Shown piece after piece: positions 24,425 to 37,800 of a DNA stretch of 64,000 nt (position 1 is its first letter; every line of letters starts with the position of its first letter). Where the stretch lies: assembly GCF_001659605.2 (NCBI RefSeq), contig NC_035172.2:32663342-32727341 (forward strand). Direction: 5' to 3'. The notes beneath the pieces were generated by a model that saw nothing but the letters and a program-made list of their open reading frames with translations, searched no databases and was not told where the DNA came from. This DNA comes from Manihot esculenta. Lineage: Eukaryota; Streptophyta; Magnoliopsida; Malpighiales; Euphorbiaceae. Both the position numbers and the translations under genes were made by a program.

Positions 24425-27418
24425 TCAGTCTTCTGGTTTGGCATCGTCTTCTGTTTGTGTCCGAAAAGTGGTTTTATCTAAGTATTCTTCTTCAATAGTT
24501 TCTTTTAGGATGAACAGCCTTTGTATAACAACAGGCTGAGTCATTTGCCTAGCTTCCCTGATATCAGTGTCCTCCTTATTGAGATGATATGCGTCGAGCA
24601 TGATCTTAATCCACTTGTGCAGTTCCTTTGGAGTTCTGCCCAAACACAAAAAGGTAGCATGACAAAATAAGTTATGCAGCTGTAGAACACCCAAATCTAA
24701 TCAATTATGAGGAATTAAAAAGCTTGTTTACGTATATAAAGCATATGGGTCCTTGGCATCATGTTCATCTCCTGGGCAAAATGCTGTTGCTAATGATGAG
24801 AATCGTACTTCAGGATCTGCAATGTTCAGCAAATGCTTAAGAAGCTTTATCTCTTTAGGGGCTATACTTCTAAGGCTGCTCTTTGTGGCTTTGTATATGC
24901 GATACATGATCTCTTTGACCTGAAATTGGATGTCCAAGTTCAATTGTTGATAATTGAAAAACCAGTACTTAAAGCTCATGTAAGACACAACAAGCTAATG
25001 CAGTAAAAGTTCAAGCAGTCATATCTGTATGTAGTAGTTAGCTTCTTCACAATAAGTGAAATGTTAGCGGAGAAAACATGGTGGATGCTAATGCTTAAAA
25101 GCTCTACATATTCTAGTAATGGTCCAATGATGAAATTTGGTCAGAATTTCATCAGATAAAGGTTAGCACATACTTGGACAATTGAGCTCATTAATATTTA
25201 CCTCCAATATGTATTAAGTGTACCTTCATCATTTGAATTCTGGAAGCCATTAGGACAACAAAAACGAACTTAATATTGTTTCACTAGATATGTTTTTTAC
25301 ATGCTAGGAATATTTAACTCTTTAATTTGTACAAATTATAAGGCGTCTTTAGTCAGACATTTTCAAGCTTAAAAACTTCTCCACAGATCAAAGCACCATA
25401 GTTCAATTCTGCCACAAAAAAAAGTACGGCTTGCTTTACATGATAGATGTAATTGAGCAAAAAAGAAGGAAAATATGCTTTAGAGATAGTTAACAGGCAA
25501 ATAAGACTATTAGTTAGCCCTCACAACCACCTTACCAGTGCAGTACTGATATACTGATCAGTTCTAAGAAAAACAAAAAAAAAAGATTATTAACAGAAGA
25601 TTCACATTTATACCTCATTTCTCATATCAGGGGAATCTTTTGCTGCTGCCCAAGCACTGTTTATCAATAGGATCAATGAAGAGTCAAGTTCCTTTGTCTT
25701 GGCTAGGCTTTTGATTTTTTCACATGCTACATCCACAGAAGGAGAGTTCAGAATATCATCAAATTTTGCCTGGGCAGCATCTAAAGTCTCCACATTCTCC
25801 AGTGTCCTGTCAAATGCACTAACAGCAGACAAGCATCTAGTTGCTAGCCTGGCTATTGCTGTTCAAATCAATAAATATTCACATCAGATGGGTACACAAA
25901 GCTATCTTTATAGGCAATAGTTCTATGTAAATTTATCATCAAGCAAAAAGTAAAAAACACAAGATAAGTTTAGCAGGAAAGTTTCTATTATGCAGATGTA
26001 ATCCTGTTCTGGGTAGAAAATCACTATTCGCTTTGAAAAAAAATATATTTAAAGTAGGTTAAATAACAAGTAAATAAATAGTTCATGACTATTTAACAAC
26101 AAAAGGATCATTTCCTTCTACACTACTGAAACTTAAATATAAAGACAGAAAATTATCAAAACCCATGTTGGCAATTTGCTTGTAGTTAATAGAATATTCA
26201 CCAAATGAACATACATTATTCAACAATCATCATCCAAATAGTGTTAGCACAAACCAAACAAATTAGAATTCAAAAGGGTTACAATCTATTCCATCAAGTA
26301 ATCAGTAATTACCATCACGGTCCTCCAAGGAATCAAAAGTTTCTGCAAGAAGGTTTAGGTAACGGAAGAAGTCCCCTGTAAAGTCCTTGCGTCGTTTTGT
26401 GACAATTGCGTTTAAGTCAGTTGGGCTGTCTTGAATTTCCTTAAGAAGATCACAGTGTCTTTCCATCTCTTCGTCAATCTGCAATGCTCATTCCTGAGTA
26501 CACAGAATCAAAAGAAGCTCTAAACCCAAAAGAGTAACCATATCCAATCAACCCTCTATATGACCATTAGGAAACCAGAATTCCAATAATGTTATGTCAT
26601 CTAAGGACCTCAGGAAAATCAAAACCACACTCTTTTCAATTCCCCACAACCATGAATTTCCACTTTATGACTTTGTCAATTCTTGGGAACCAAACAACAT
26701 AAAAGAGGAGGAAAATCAAAATATCATTTTTTCCTTTCTATTCCTAAATTATTCCTTGATAAAACGAAGCATTAACTGCAAATTTAAATCTAACAACCGC
26801 AGAAATTCGCAGGGGAAAATGGCAAGAACGAAATTGAGACATTAGTATCGTACCCTCTTCACTTTAGCAGCAAGTGAAGTAAATTTCTGCTTCAAATTTG
26901 GATCAGTTTCCATATCAGCTCTCGTTTGGCATCTTTTATAGAATCTTTCCCTGTACTTGTTCCACTCTTCCCTAAACACCAGATACTTTCTCCATTCTTT
27001 GACTCTGGGTTTCTCATTCAAGAACACATCAATTATCTTATCGCAAAATTGGGTAACACTGTACCCTTCTGCAACTTCCACCTCTCCTTGTTCTTCCACT
27101 TCAACATTTGCAAAGCTACTTGCTTTAGAACCTGGGGAAAAAGAGCAACCATGTAGCATACCATTCTAAAGCAAAGCAAACACTTGTAGGTAGGAAAGAG
27201 GTTATATGGTACTTACTGGTTTTAAAGCTGTGGCTTATTGCTCTGGATTTGAGTTTGCTACGAGGGAAAAGAGAGGGAGACGATGCAGAGTGGAATCTGA
27301 GGGTTGTTGGAGAAAATTTTTCATTGAATGAGCAGAAAGCAGCGACGGAGGCGGTGAAGAGTGGGGATTGGGCAGTAGAGGGTAAAAGCTCCGATACGAA
27401 GAAGCTGCAAGTGCTCAT
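24425..27418 (-). CDS. Plastid-targeted protein of the At4g37920 family
   Basis: Six coding exons on the minus strand: 27418-27217, 27131-26854, 26478-26313, 25858-25614, 24919-24732 and 24635-24425. They join in frame to 429 residues; Arabidopsis At4g37920 is about the same length. The first ~65 residues are Ser/Ala/Phe-rich with basic residues and no acidic cluster, as in a chloroplast transit peptide. The mature part is helical and charged, with KRRKDFTGDFFRYL, DSSLILLINSAWAAAKDSPDMRNE and PKELHKWIKIMLDAYH as recognisable blocks. The family is annotated as an uncharacterised chloroplast protein, sometimes loosely as 'endoribonuclease E-like'. No catalytic motif is visible, so function remains unknown. 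Family assignment is by remembered resemblance. Confidence 0.85.
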
Positions 27419-27997
27419 GGTTTTTTGCTTCTGAAAGCGGAACGGAGAGGAAATGTGAAAAATGGCTCAGGTTGCACCCTGTTGAAGGGCGATAGAGGAT
27501 AAAGCCTCGAAGCTAACGACGTCGTTTCAACTTCCATTGCTATCCTGACCTCCGTAGTTTCGTGTTTTTTTTTTTTTTGTTTTTTAAGCAAAGCCCAATC
27601 TTTCATTTTTAATTAATTTTTGCAAAATTCTTTAAAACTTTATCAAGTCCATGACATTCGAACTTATAAAACGTGCATTTGATTATTTGGATAAATTTTC
27701 ATTATTTTTTTATAAGGTGAATGAATAATTTGAAATTAAAATTTCCATCTTGAAAAAGTCACTCCTAAAAAAAAACACAATTAAATTAAATAAAGTCTGT
27801 ATATAAAAAATATAAAATATCTAAAAAAGATTTATTAATAAAAATATATAATAAAATATTTAAATATATAAATAAAAATCTACCCTTACAGATTTAATAA
27901 GATAATATATCTATAGTATTTCAGATTTTACTCTCTTACTTCATCACCATTCCTACTTTAAAAAAAAAATTGAAAAAAAAAAATAAAAATTTATAAT

Positions 27998-28193
27998 TTA
28001 GCGGCACTCTCCTGAACCATCCGAAGAAATGGGTACATAGTAATAAATTGCAGATGTAGTGACGTCAAAGAAGAGGATGAAGAAAACAAGATGGCATTCT
28101 TTTTTATCAAAACGACTGAAACCGGATTCTTCAATGAGGACATCGTTAGGCATACAGAACTTTGGATCCAACTCCTCAATCTGCCTCTTAGCT
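27998..28193 (-). other. Unassigned open segment, possible gene fragment
   Basis: A minus-strand frame stays open for about 65 codons with a protein-like composition. It begins AKRQIEELDPKFCMPNDV, contains ESGFSRFDKKECHLVFF and ends at a TAA. It has no convincing start codon or flanking exons, and I do not recognise it. It could be a leftover exon or chance. Confidence 0.25.
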
Positions 28194-28336
28194 TGTATAA
28201 TTAAGCTTTTCTCTCTATCTCTTCTCTTCCCTTAACTCTCTCTATTCCCATCAATGCCAACTTTGGAGAGAACCGCAATACACACTAGCCTTCAACCTTC
28301 TTTAATGCTTTAGAATTTCTCCCAGAAAATAAATTT

Positions 28337-30135
28337 ATGGCACGCGCAAATTGTCGCCGGCATGAAACTGTTATTGACATTGTAAAGCCGGCGAGTTTCA
28401 CTGGAGGACTTGAGTTCAATAGTCTTACTTATACAGTGAGTAAAAAGCAGGAGGTTGATGGAAAATGGTTGAGCCAAGAAGTGGATTTGTTACATAGGAT
28501 TACTGGATATGCACCCAATGGTTGCATCACCGCCGTCATGGGGCCTAGTGGTGCCGGAAAGTCTACGTTGTTGGATGGATTGGCTGGCGGTATCGCGAGT
28601 GGAATTAAGCCTCAGAGGTAGAGTGTCATTTGTTGGCTCGGAAATAAGTCCAAGCTTGATTAAGAGGACTTCGGCCTATATAATGGAGGTCGATCGGCTG
28701 TTTCCTATGCTTACTGTTTACGAGACTTTGATTTTTGTTGCTGATTTTCGTCTGGGCCGATTTCTACAGCTGACAAGAAGCAGCGAGTGGAGAAGCTGAT
28801 TGAGCAGCTCGGTTTATCTGTAAGTTATTTCCTATGAAGTTTTCGGTTTGATTAGTTAAAATTCATTAGTTTCCATGGTTGCTTTCATGGCAGTCTTCCA
28901 GGAACACCTACATAGGCGACGAAGGCAGCAGAGGAGTCTCCGGCGGCGAGCGTCGAAGAGTGTCGATTGGAGTAGACATAATCCATGGACCACCGTTGCT
29001 CTTCCTCGATGAGCCTACCTCAGGTCTGGACTCCACCAGTGCTTATAGTGTAATTGAATGGTGCTTCGCATTGCAAGATCAGGGAGCATTGTGATTCTTA
29101 CAATTCATCAGCCCTCTTCCAGAATCCAACTTCTTGTTGATCATCTCATAATTCTAGCTCGTGGGCAACTCATGTATCAAGGCTCACCACAAGATGTCAC
29201 TCTCCATCTTAGCCGGATGGGGCGAAAAGTCCCCAAAAAATAAAACTCAATAGAGTATCTAATTGATGTGATACAAAAGTATGATCAATCTGAGCATGGG
29301 GTGGAGGCACTAGCACAATTTGTACTCACTGGAGTGAGACCGCCTAAGTTATCCAATGAGGACATGTCGGCATCCACCATTGTCCCGACACCGCCACAGC
29401 CCCGTGGGAACCGCCTTCAGTCAGAAGGTTCAAGTAAAAGAAGAAATTATGGGAAACGACTTCCTTTGCAAACAAGTACAGATGAACCTAATGAGTTCGA
29501 TCATAGTTTCTTCATCTTCACAGTCTGCCTGTTCTTCTTCTCTTCAAACGATGCCGTTCCTGCATTTATCCAAGAACGCTTCATCTTCGTCCGCGAAACT
29601 TCTCACAATGCTTACAGAGCTTCTTCTTACACCATTGCAGGTCTCATCACTTACCTTCCTTTGCTTGCACTGCAGTCTGCTGTCTATGCAGCCATTGTCT
29701 GGAAAGCTTTGAAGCTCCGAGGACCGTTTTACTATTTCTTGTTTGTGCTCTAGTTTCCCTTCTCTCCACCAACTCGTTTGTTGTTTTTTTGAGCTCAGTG
29801 GTGCCAAATTACATTCTGGGTTATGCAGCTGTGATTGCTTTCACTGCTCTCTTCTTCTTGTTTTGCGGCTACTTCTTGAATACCCATGATATTCCCATGT
29901 ATTGGAAGTGGATGAACAAGATTTCCACCATGAATTATCCTTATTAAGGATTATTGATGAATCTCACTAGGCACTGATGTTTCTTTTTTGTTACGTTTGG
30001 AACCATGTTCATCTATATGGTTGCATTGACAGAATTAAGCATCAGTGCCCAGTGAAGCTGTGACATCCCACATCCTGCAGCTATGGGTTTATATTAGGTT
30101 CTACCGTGATATATCAGTGATATTTCAAAACTTCC
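28337..30135 (+). pseudogene. STR2: Half-size ABCG transporter pseudogene, STR2-like
   Basis: It begins [21 protein letters not shown] and keeps a Walker A (GPSGAGKST, about 28543), an ABC signature (VSGGERRR, about 28940), a Walker B ([10 protein letters not shown], about 29000) and the HQPSSRIQLL switch region. One intron remains at 28820-28893. Frameshifts lie near 28610, 28765 and 29060-29090; a TAA stops the frame at 29241. About 60 codons covering the first membrane helices are missing near 29508, where 'DHSF' joins directly to '[10 protein letters not shown]'. Further breaks occur at 29751 (TAG) and 29945 (TAA), and the last helix is scrambled. The wording is closest to STR2, the partner of STR in lipid export at the periarbuscular membrane. 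The pseudogene call is firm; the STR2 label is by recall. Confidence 0.85.
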
Positions 30136-31811
30136 TAATTGATTAACAGCAATGAAAGAAATCCAATTTACTAGTTTTCAGCCATGAAAATACCTTTACA
30201 TTTACCCTTTAATAAATACTCTTTGAAAAAGGATTAATATTTGAAAAATATTAGTGGGTATTTTTTAAAAAAAGAAAAAACAGCTGGGATAGAATTTTGG
30301 CCTATGTATGTCAGCAATAGACAAAGTTTAATACTAGGAATATACTTGCCAACCATAGGAAGCATCAATGCATAGCTAACCACCTTGAGAAAATTTCTAT
30401 AAATAAATTAAATTATTTTAATTTCTTCTAGGTAATCTTATGTGGACAGCTATATATATATTGCAGAATGATATAAAATCCATATTTAAAAAAATAATTT
30501 AATGATACATAATAATTAAAAATTAATTTTAGACTTTTGAAAAATTGTTTAATATGTGATAAGTCATAGGCGGCTTAAAATAATCTTAATTATTAGCTTT
30601 AACTTGTTATGAGCATAATTCAAGGACCTTAATTTCTTCTATAATTAAATTTTTATTAGCTTTAATTAACTTGTTATAAGCATAATCTTTTATAAATAAA
30701 ATATTTTTTATTAATTAATTTTTTTAAATTTTTTAAATAAAAAAAATATTTGTCTAAAAGATATTTTTTGAAAATCGGACGGAGCATCTATTATAAATTA
30801 TTTTACAAGTAAAATCAAAGACTTTGAAGTTGGAACAACCAAAGAAAACCATAACAATATAGATGATGAAATCGGAAACTTTCAGACACATAAAATTATT
30901 TATAGCCCGTCTTTTCAACCTTGTAAGAACCGTTAAAACGGTTACTGTGAAGCTTCCCAAATTATCAGATTTCAGACTAAATAAAATAACCTTACAGGAC
31001 GATATCCAATGAACAAATTGACCAAGTAGAATCATAACTTGTCAGAAATTTCTCTTTCTTTCCTATCTGTCAAACATGATCAATAATTTACTTAACCGTA
31101 ATAGACGGTGTTTTAAGTTTACTGTAGAAACCGAACTGCCATTTCCATGATGTTCCATCCATGGAAACAGACAAGGGGAGAGACGAAAATGAAGGGTTGC
31201 TCCGCCCAATAATATCAAACCTTAATTAATTAAAAATACAAAATTAGACCCACACCACCAAATCAATGTTTTAATAATAATCTTATAACATAAAAGTGAT
31301 TATCAAATTTGGATTTTCTAGTTCAAGCTTCTTCTCATCCTTCTTCCTTTCTACGCTTCTCCTCTTAACTCCCACATTTGAAGTCAAACCTTTGTTATTA
31401 ACCTCTGCTTCTTCTTCAAAATCAAAATTTTCTGCCCTTCTGCCGGAAACACGATTCTTCTGTGATGAACTCCTGCAATGATGCATAGCCATGGTTTGCT
31501 CTGATATCATATTGTAAGGATCCGGAAAACAAACCGTTATCAGAGTTTAAATCAACTTAAGATAACTGGAACCCTATTGTACATCCTAATAGGCCTGATA
31601 TAATCTCAACATGATCTTTACTTAGATTTCAATCTCAAGTATTAGAGAGAACATAGCTAAATCTGGTTCTATACGTTGATTCAAAACAGAAAACTGCAGA
31701 TGAGAGGTGCTTGAACTAGTGGAGTACAAGAAAATTCATAACCTGCAAAAACAGCTGGTCTGATTATGAGTTTGATGACCAGATGGGGCGAATTCCTTTT
31801 AAGATGAGAAG
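30136..31811. other. Intergenic, including probable SYMRK promoter
   Basis: AT-rich to about 31000 with no gene. Around 31490-31530 the minus strand reads TTACA followed by ATATGATATCAGAGC. This resembles the end of an LTR plus a tRNA-Met primer site, followed by ATG and a 75-codon frame (31510-31283) that I cannot identify. The final ~300 bp before 31812 should hold the SYMRK promoter and leader. No element could be named with confidence. Confidence 0.4.
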
Positions 31812-34800
31812 ATGATGGGAATCCATAACTGGATTGTAAGAGGTGTTGAGTGTTTTATTGCTTGCCTGCTCATAATTATTCCATTGACTTGTGCAGAAGA
31901 AGGTTAGTGCTGTTTTCTCCTAAATTTTGTGTGTAGTCTCATGATTGTTAAATGCATGGAGTTTTTAAATTTTTCGACAAATTCTTCATATTTATATCTG
32001 ATCCGCTTTCATCATGTTTAATCTTTAGTTTTGGTATAATCCTAGAATCTAGATCTCTAAGTTAGTGCAGCATAAATAACGATCTTTTCCTTCTGTAAGT
32101 TGCCTGGAGAAATTTCAATTTGTACAAATGATTTCTAATGCATAATTTATTTAATTTTTCATGATCTCAGAATCTGCTCTAACTGTTAGAATGATAACCT
32201 AAAAGTTTACAGGCATGTCTCTTATAATGGTCAATTCTGGTCAACCATTAATGATATATTTCAAAACCAAACCTTAGTAGCTAATCTGATAGACATTGGA
32301 GGATTCTAATCACTAAAGAAACTGGATCTTCTATGAAATAAGTGAAGCAAACAATTGATCAGAAATCAAGCTGCATATTTCAAGCTTTACTAGCATGAAC
32401 ATAAATAAAGTATGTGATTGCTGCAATAAAATGACATTGTTCTGAGTTACAAGTACCACATACAAAAGTCCGGCAGAATATTTATTAATACTGCCCTGGA
32501 AAAGCATAATCTTAACCCCAAAAGTATCTGAATTTCATGCAGGTTTGAACATCAAATGCTGTGCTGCATCAAATTCTACAGATATAAGAAAATTAACCTG
32601 GATATCAGATTATGGATGGTTCCCAGATGATGCAAGTTGCCAGCCTATAACCCGAGCAGAAGCAAACTTCACAGGTTATGATGTTCGGTTTTTCAAAATT
32701 GATTCAGGGAAGAGATGCTACAAATTACCAACAAATAAAGATCAAGACTATCTAATAAGGGGAACATTTCTTTATGGAGATTCAGTGGGATCTTTGGACT
32801 CCTTTGACGTTTTGATCGGTGTGACAAAAATAAGCAGAGTGAACACGTCTGAGGATTTGAAGGTGGAGGGCATTTTTAGAGCTAAAGATCAGCATACAGA
32901 TTTTTGCTTAGTGCATGACAAAGGATACCCATACATTTCACAGCTTGAACTCAAGCCCCTGGAAGATTCAGAGTATTTAAACGTACTGGGAAAGGCACCT
33001 AACATTTTGAAATTGGTTAGCAGAAATGATGTAGGAAATTCAGGAGAGGATATCAGGTATGTCACTTCTATCTTAGCAAGGGGAAAAAAAGATTGTCTGC
33101 TCAAATGGAAAAGAATAGAAGTTTTGAAACATTAGAATTTAGTTTTTTCAACAAATGTAATATTGCACTTGTTAAGACTCACTAAATAAGCTTGTTTATT
33201 ACTAATTGTACATCATTATCATAATTTTTACATCAGTAATGTAAGATACCAATTTAAATATTAGCAATAAATAAGCGTAACAATGAGTCCTAACAAACAC
33301 AATGTAGCACTCATTAGAAATATATGAAGGCCCTGAAAGTGAAGCATGTCTCCTAAAACACAACTATCACATTTAAAAACAAATTGAAGCAAGAGAGCCT
33401 ATGAAAGAACACAAATGACCAGAGCGCTTTCTTTTTAAAAGATTCAGATAATAGTCTTAGCAGAAGTATATTTAACTAAATGACACCATCATGCCCCTAG
33501 CACTAGCTATTGGACAAAGGGATTGAACAAGAATGCTACATAAAAAAGAAAGAAAAGAAATAATAATGATAACGATAATAATAAAACAAGGAAATTAGAA
33601 AACTTTACCTAGTAAGATTACAATGAAAAGGTTGAATTTTATACCTCCAACCATACAACTTTCACCCATGACCCTTCTTAAACTTCTTTAACCCAAGTCG
33701 ACACAAAATCTTAAAAGTACCTTAAACAAAATCATGACCTTTTCGCATCAAATTAAAGAAACTGTATACATATACTGTAGGAATCTTTTATTCTCATCAC
33801 GTACAGCAAAAGAAAAAGAAAATGCATATAGTAACATTATAATAAATACATATTCGTGAGTTTTGAAATCATATTACTTATGTTTTATACTTTCCCATCT
33901 CAGGTACCCAGATGACCCTTTTGATAGAATTTGGGACACAGACAGCAAACTAGTTAAGCCATCACCAGACTTAACACTAGCGAGATCCTACATCCATAAT
34001 GCTAGCACAACAGTGCCTATTAGAGTTCTCCAAACTGCACTAACACATCCAGACAGACTGGAGTTCCTACACAGCAGCCTTGATGCAGAATATCACAACT
34101 ACACCCTGTTCCTCTACTTTTTTGAGCTTAACTCCACTATAAAACCTCAACAAAGGGTGTTTAAAATCTACATTAACAATGAGATTCATCAGGACGAATT
34201 TGACATACAGGCCAACGGATCATATTATAATGAAGTTGCACTGAATGTCACAGCAAAAGAAGCACTAAACTTGACGCTGGTCAAGGTCTCAAATAGGTCT
34301 GTGTTTGGACCTATTTTAAATGCTTATGAGATCTTACAAATGTACTCATGGATTCAAGGAACTAACCAGCAAGATGGTAAGATCAACAGTTGCAATATGC
34401 TAAACTCAAATTTGAGTTCATTTATACATTGACAAATGGTACACTTGAGTCAGTATGCCATGCCTTCTGTTACTTAAATTGCGTGTCTTTTCAGTGGACA
34501 CAATAGAGATGGCGAGATATGAACTGCTTCAGCATAACAAAGAAAATCAAGTGTTGCAAAGTTGGTCAGGAGACCCATGTCATCCTCTTCCTTGGAAAGG
34601 TCTAACATGCCAAAGCATGAACGGGGACCCAGTGATCACCAGGCTGTAAGTTCCTCTGTTCTCTGAGAAACTAGAAATTATTATGGTTCTTTCTCAGATG
34701 AGATTCTACATATTCATGTTAAAACATAACAGGGTACTATTCAAAAAAACACCTTTTGGTTTTAGGGGCACAAAATTTCTTTGGTCATACTATTACCATG

Positions 34801-37800
34801 AGTTTTCAATTATCGTTGTTTTAGTATCATTGTATAATATCATTAAACTTACGTCTGAAAATGATATCCCTATGGTTTAAAATTATCTATTAGATGAATC
34901 AAATTATTTCTAATGACATGTGTAGTGTCTTAAAAGACATCCTCATTTATGACAAATGAATACCATGTCCGTATGATTTTAACATAGAATAACATGATGT
35001 AATAAGGGTGAAAAAAATCCATCCCTTCTTGTTGGGCACTTTCTGAAACTGTTCCAATCAAGTTTTCTCTTCATTTTTTAATCTACAGTTATATTCTAAT
35101 TTGTCATGCTTTCCAGGGATATTTCCTCAAGTCGTCTTCGTGGGCCGCTTCCAGCTAATATTACTAGGCTGAACAACCTAATGCAATTGTAAGACTTATG
35201 CTGCTACTATTTACTAACATTCTTATACTGGTGTTTTTCTTGGTAGTAACTATAGTTTCTCGTCTGTGTTTGGTATATAGGAATGTTACCCACAATAAAT
35301 TTACTGCCAGGATACCAGAATTCCCATCATCCTCCAAGTTAACATCAGTGTAATTGTCCATTTCTTTCTTCTTTAGCAATTGGATTTATAGCTTTCTATT
35401 GACATCATAGTCTCTGCAAGTTATGAGGAATATAAGAACTAAGGGTTGCAAACTCTACTTGCTTTAACGTTATGGAATACTAAATTGTCTTCTTTTTCTT
35501 TCTTCATGCTTGAATGAACATGTACATGATAATTTCTAGGTGTTTAGCACGAAGTTTTTTAATGTTGCATAGATCATATTCCCTCCATCCCATAAATATA
35601 TGCTCACTTTCTTTTTTCGTTTGTCCCAAATTACATGCCACTTTCTCTCTTGAAATGATAGTTTATTTATTTGGTACCAATAAAATATTTAATTAAGTGC
35701 TAAAAAATTAAAATTCATTAGTTGTAAGAATAATTTAGCAATACAAGTCCTATCATGGAATGATATGAGTGGAGGGTATATTAGAAAAAGAAATAAACAA
35801 AATTTATTGATTTAATTAATTGACTAGGAAAAATTACTATTATTCTCTATGCTATAGAGACTCATTAGTTAGTCTCTTGATTTTGAAAAATATATTAAAC
35901 ATACCTACTATTTTAAAAAAATATACTGATTAGTACCTCCAATTTTAACCGTTAAGTGTTGTAGAAAAGTCTAAAATGCTCTCAATATAGAGAGAGTAAT
36001 TTGTATACATTTTTACAAAACTAAAGTTCAACCAATAAATTTTTTTATAGTATAGGGATTAAGTAGTAAAATTTAAACGGTTAAAACTAACGAAAAAACT
36101 AATTAGTAGATTTTTTAATACATCAAGGACGGTTTTAATGTATTTTCAAAATTAAGAAACTCACTAATGAATTTCCCTACAATATAAGGACTAAATAGTA
36201 AATTTCCCTATTAATTATATTTTCTTAAACCATATGAATATTAGAAGTGTCCCTATCTTTATAGGGCAGAGGAACATTAATTATAATGACACATGCCATT
36301 GTCTGATGCACAATCAATTTATCAGGGATTTGAGCCACAATGAACTGGTTGGCTTTCTTCCAAACTCTTTGACCTCGCTTCCAAATTTGACAACATTGTA
36401 AGTTGCTAGTAATTTTAGTTTTTTAAGTTAAAAGATAATGTCTATCTAAGTGGAGCTACCTCCACAATTTGTTGTTGAATGTTTAATTCACTACTGATAT
36501 CCTTGCTCCCCCAGATACTATGGCTGCAATAATTTAAGCAAAGGAACTCCAAGTTTTAACAACTCAAGACTTGCTACAGAGTATGAAATTGATAATTTAT
36601 TCCTTAACAGTGCACATAAATATTTAATATTTATTATTCAAGAATGAAATAACAATCTAATACTTAAGTATAATGTTTCAGCTATGGGGTATGTGTCAAT
36701 GTTACACAAAGCTCAACACGTAATATTCAAGGAATTCTCATAGGTACTGTTGCATGTGGATCCTTCCTATTAGCACTTGGAGTTGCTTTAGTTTGCATTT
36801 ACAGGCAAAAGTTCATAGCTCAGAGGAATTTTGATGGAAAACGACACCCTATGACAAAGAGTGAGTATTCATCCTTAATGCTAGCTGACAGTCTCAGATC
36901 ATAGTTATCTGTCTCTAACTTAGATCTTTGAGTTTTGATAATTTTAGTTCCTGAAATGTTGTATCTGTTTATCGCAAATGCATTAACCTGAGTTTGTGTC
37001 ATTTCAGGTATGTTATAGTCTAAGATGGTAAAAGGAGAGATATCATATCGGATCTAATAGCCAAAATGTATCCCATTTCTATGGAAAATATACACAAACA
37101 TGCCTAGAAAAACCTAAAGAAAGAAGCATACAAAGTACAAAGAAAAATCTTACAATCTCAATATGCAAAATAGTGCAAACAGCAAAAATAATTCCATCCA
37201 GATTAAATTGCATAGAGATGACAAAAGCAAGTGCAACTGCTTGTATGTGCAGTGCACATGTAAAATTTACACACACGCATGCGTCTATAGCTCACTATTG
37301 CTCACTCAAATTTACAGCTGATTGTTACTTTGGCTGTAAAAATCTTCTTTTACAATGTGTGTTGTACTCCTATGGCAAAATAAGCATCTATCAAGTCTCA
37401 ACAAAGTTTCCTACAAATGCAGATGCCATTTTCTCTCTGCCCAGCTCGGATGATGTAACTTTTAAGTCGATAACTATTCAAATGTTTACCCTAGAATACA
37501 TAGAGAATGCCACCCACAAGTATAAAACCTTGATAGGTGAAGGTGGTTTTGGATCAGTATACCGTGGCACACTATCTGATGGTCAAGAGGTGGCAGTGAA
37601 GGTCCGGTCATCCACCTCAACTCAAGGAACTCGGGAATTTGAGAATGAGGTACGTATAACTAAGCATTTGCATTGTAATCTTGTCTATTACATGCGATCT
37701 CTAAATTCATTATTCAAATGCCAAAATGAAATATTCTGCTATGAGAAATCTTATCACTTTCCATTTCACTCTTGTGATTGTATCCCCCCTCCACCAGAAA

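Noticed and set aside
30754..31035. 93-codon minus-strand hydrophobic frame
   Set aside because: AT-rich intergenic DNA with no recognisable domain, splice context or conservation clue.
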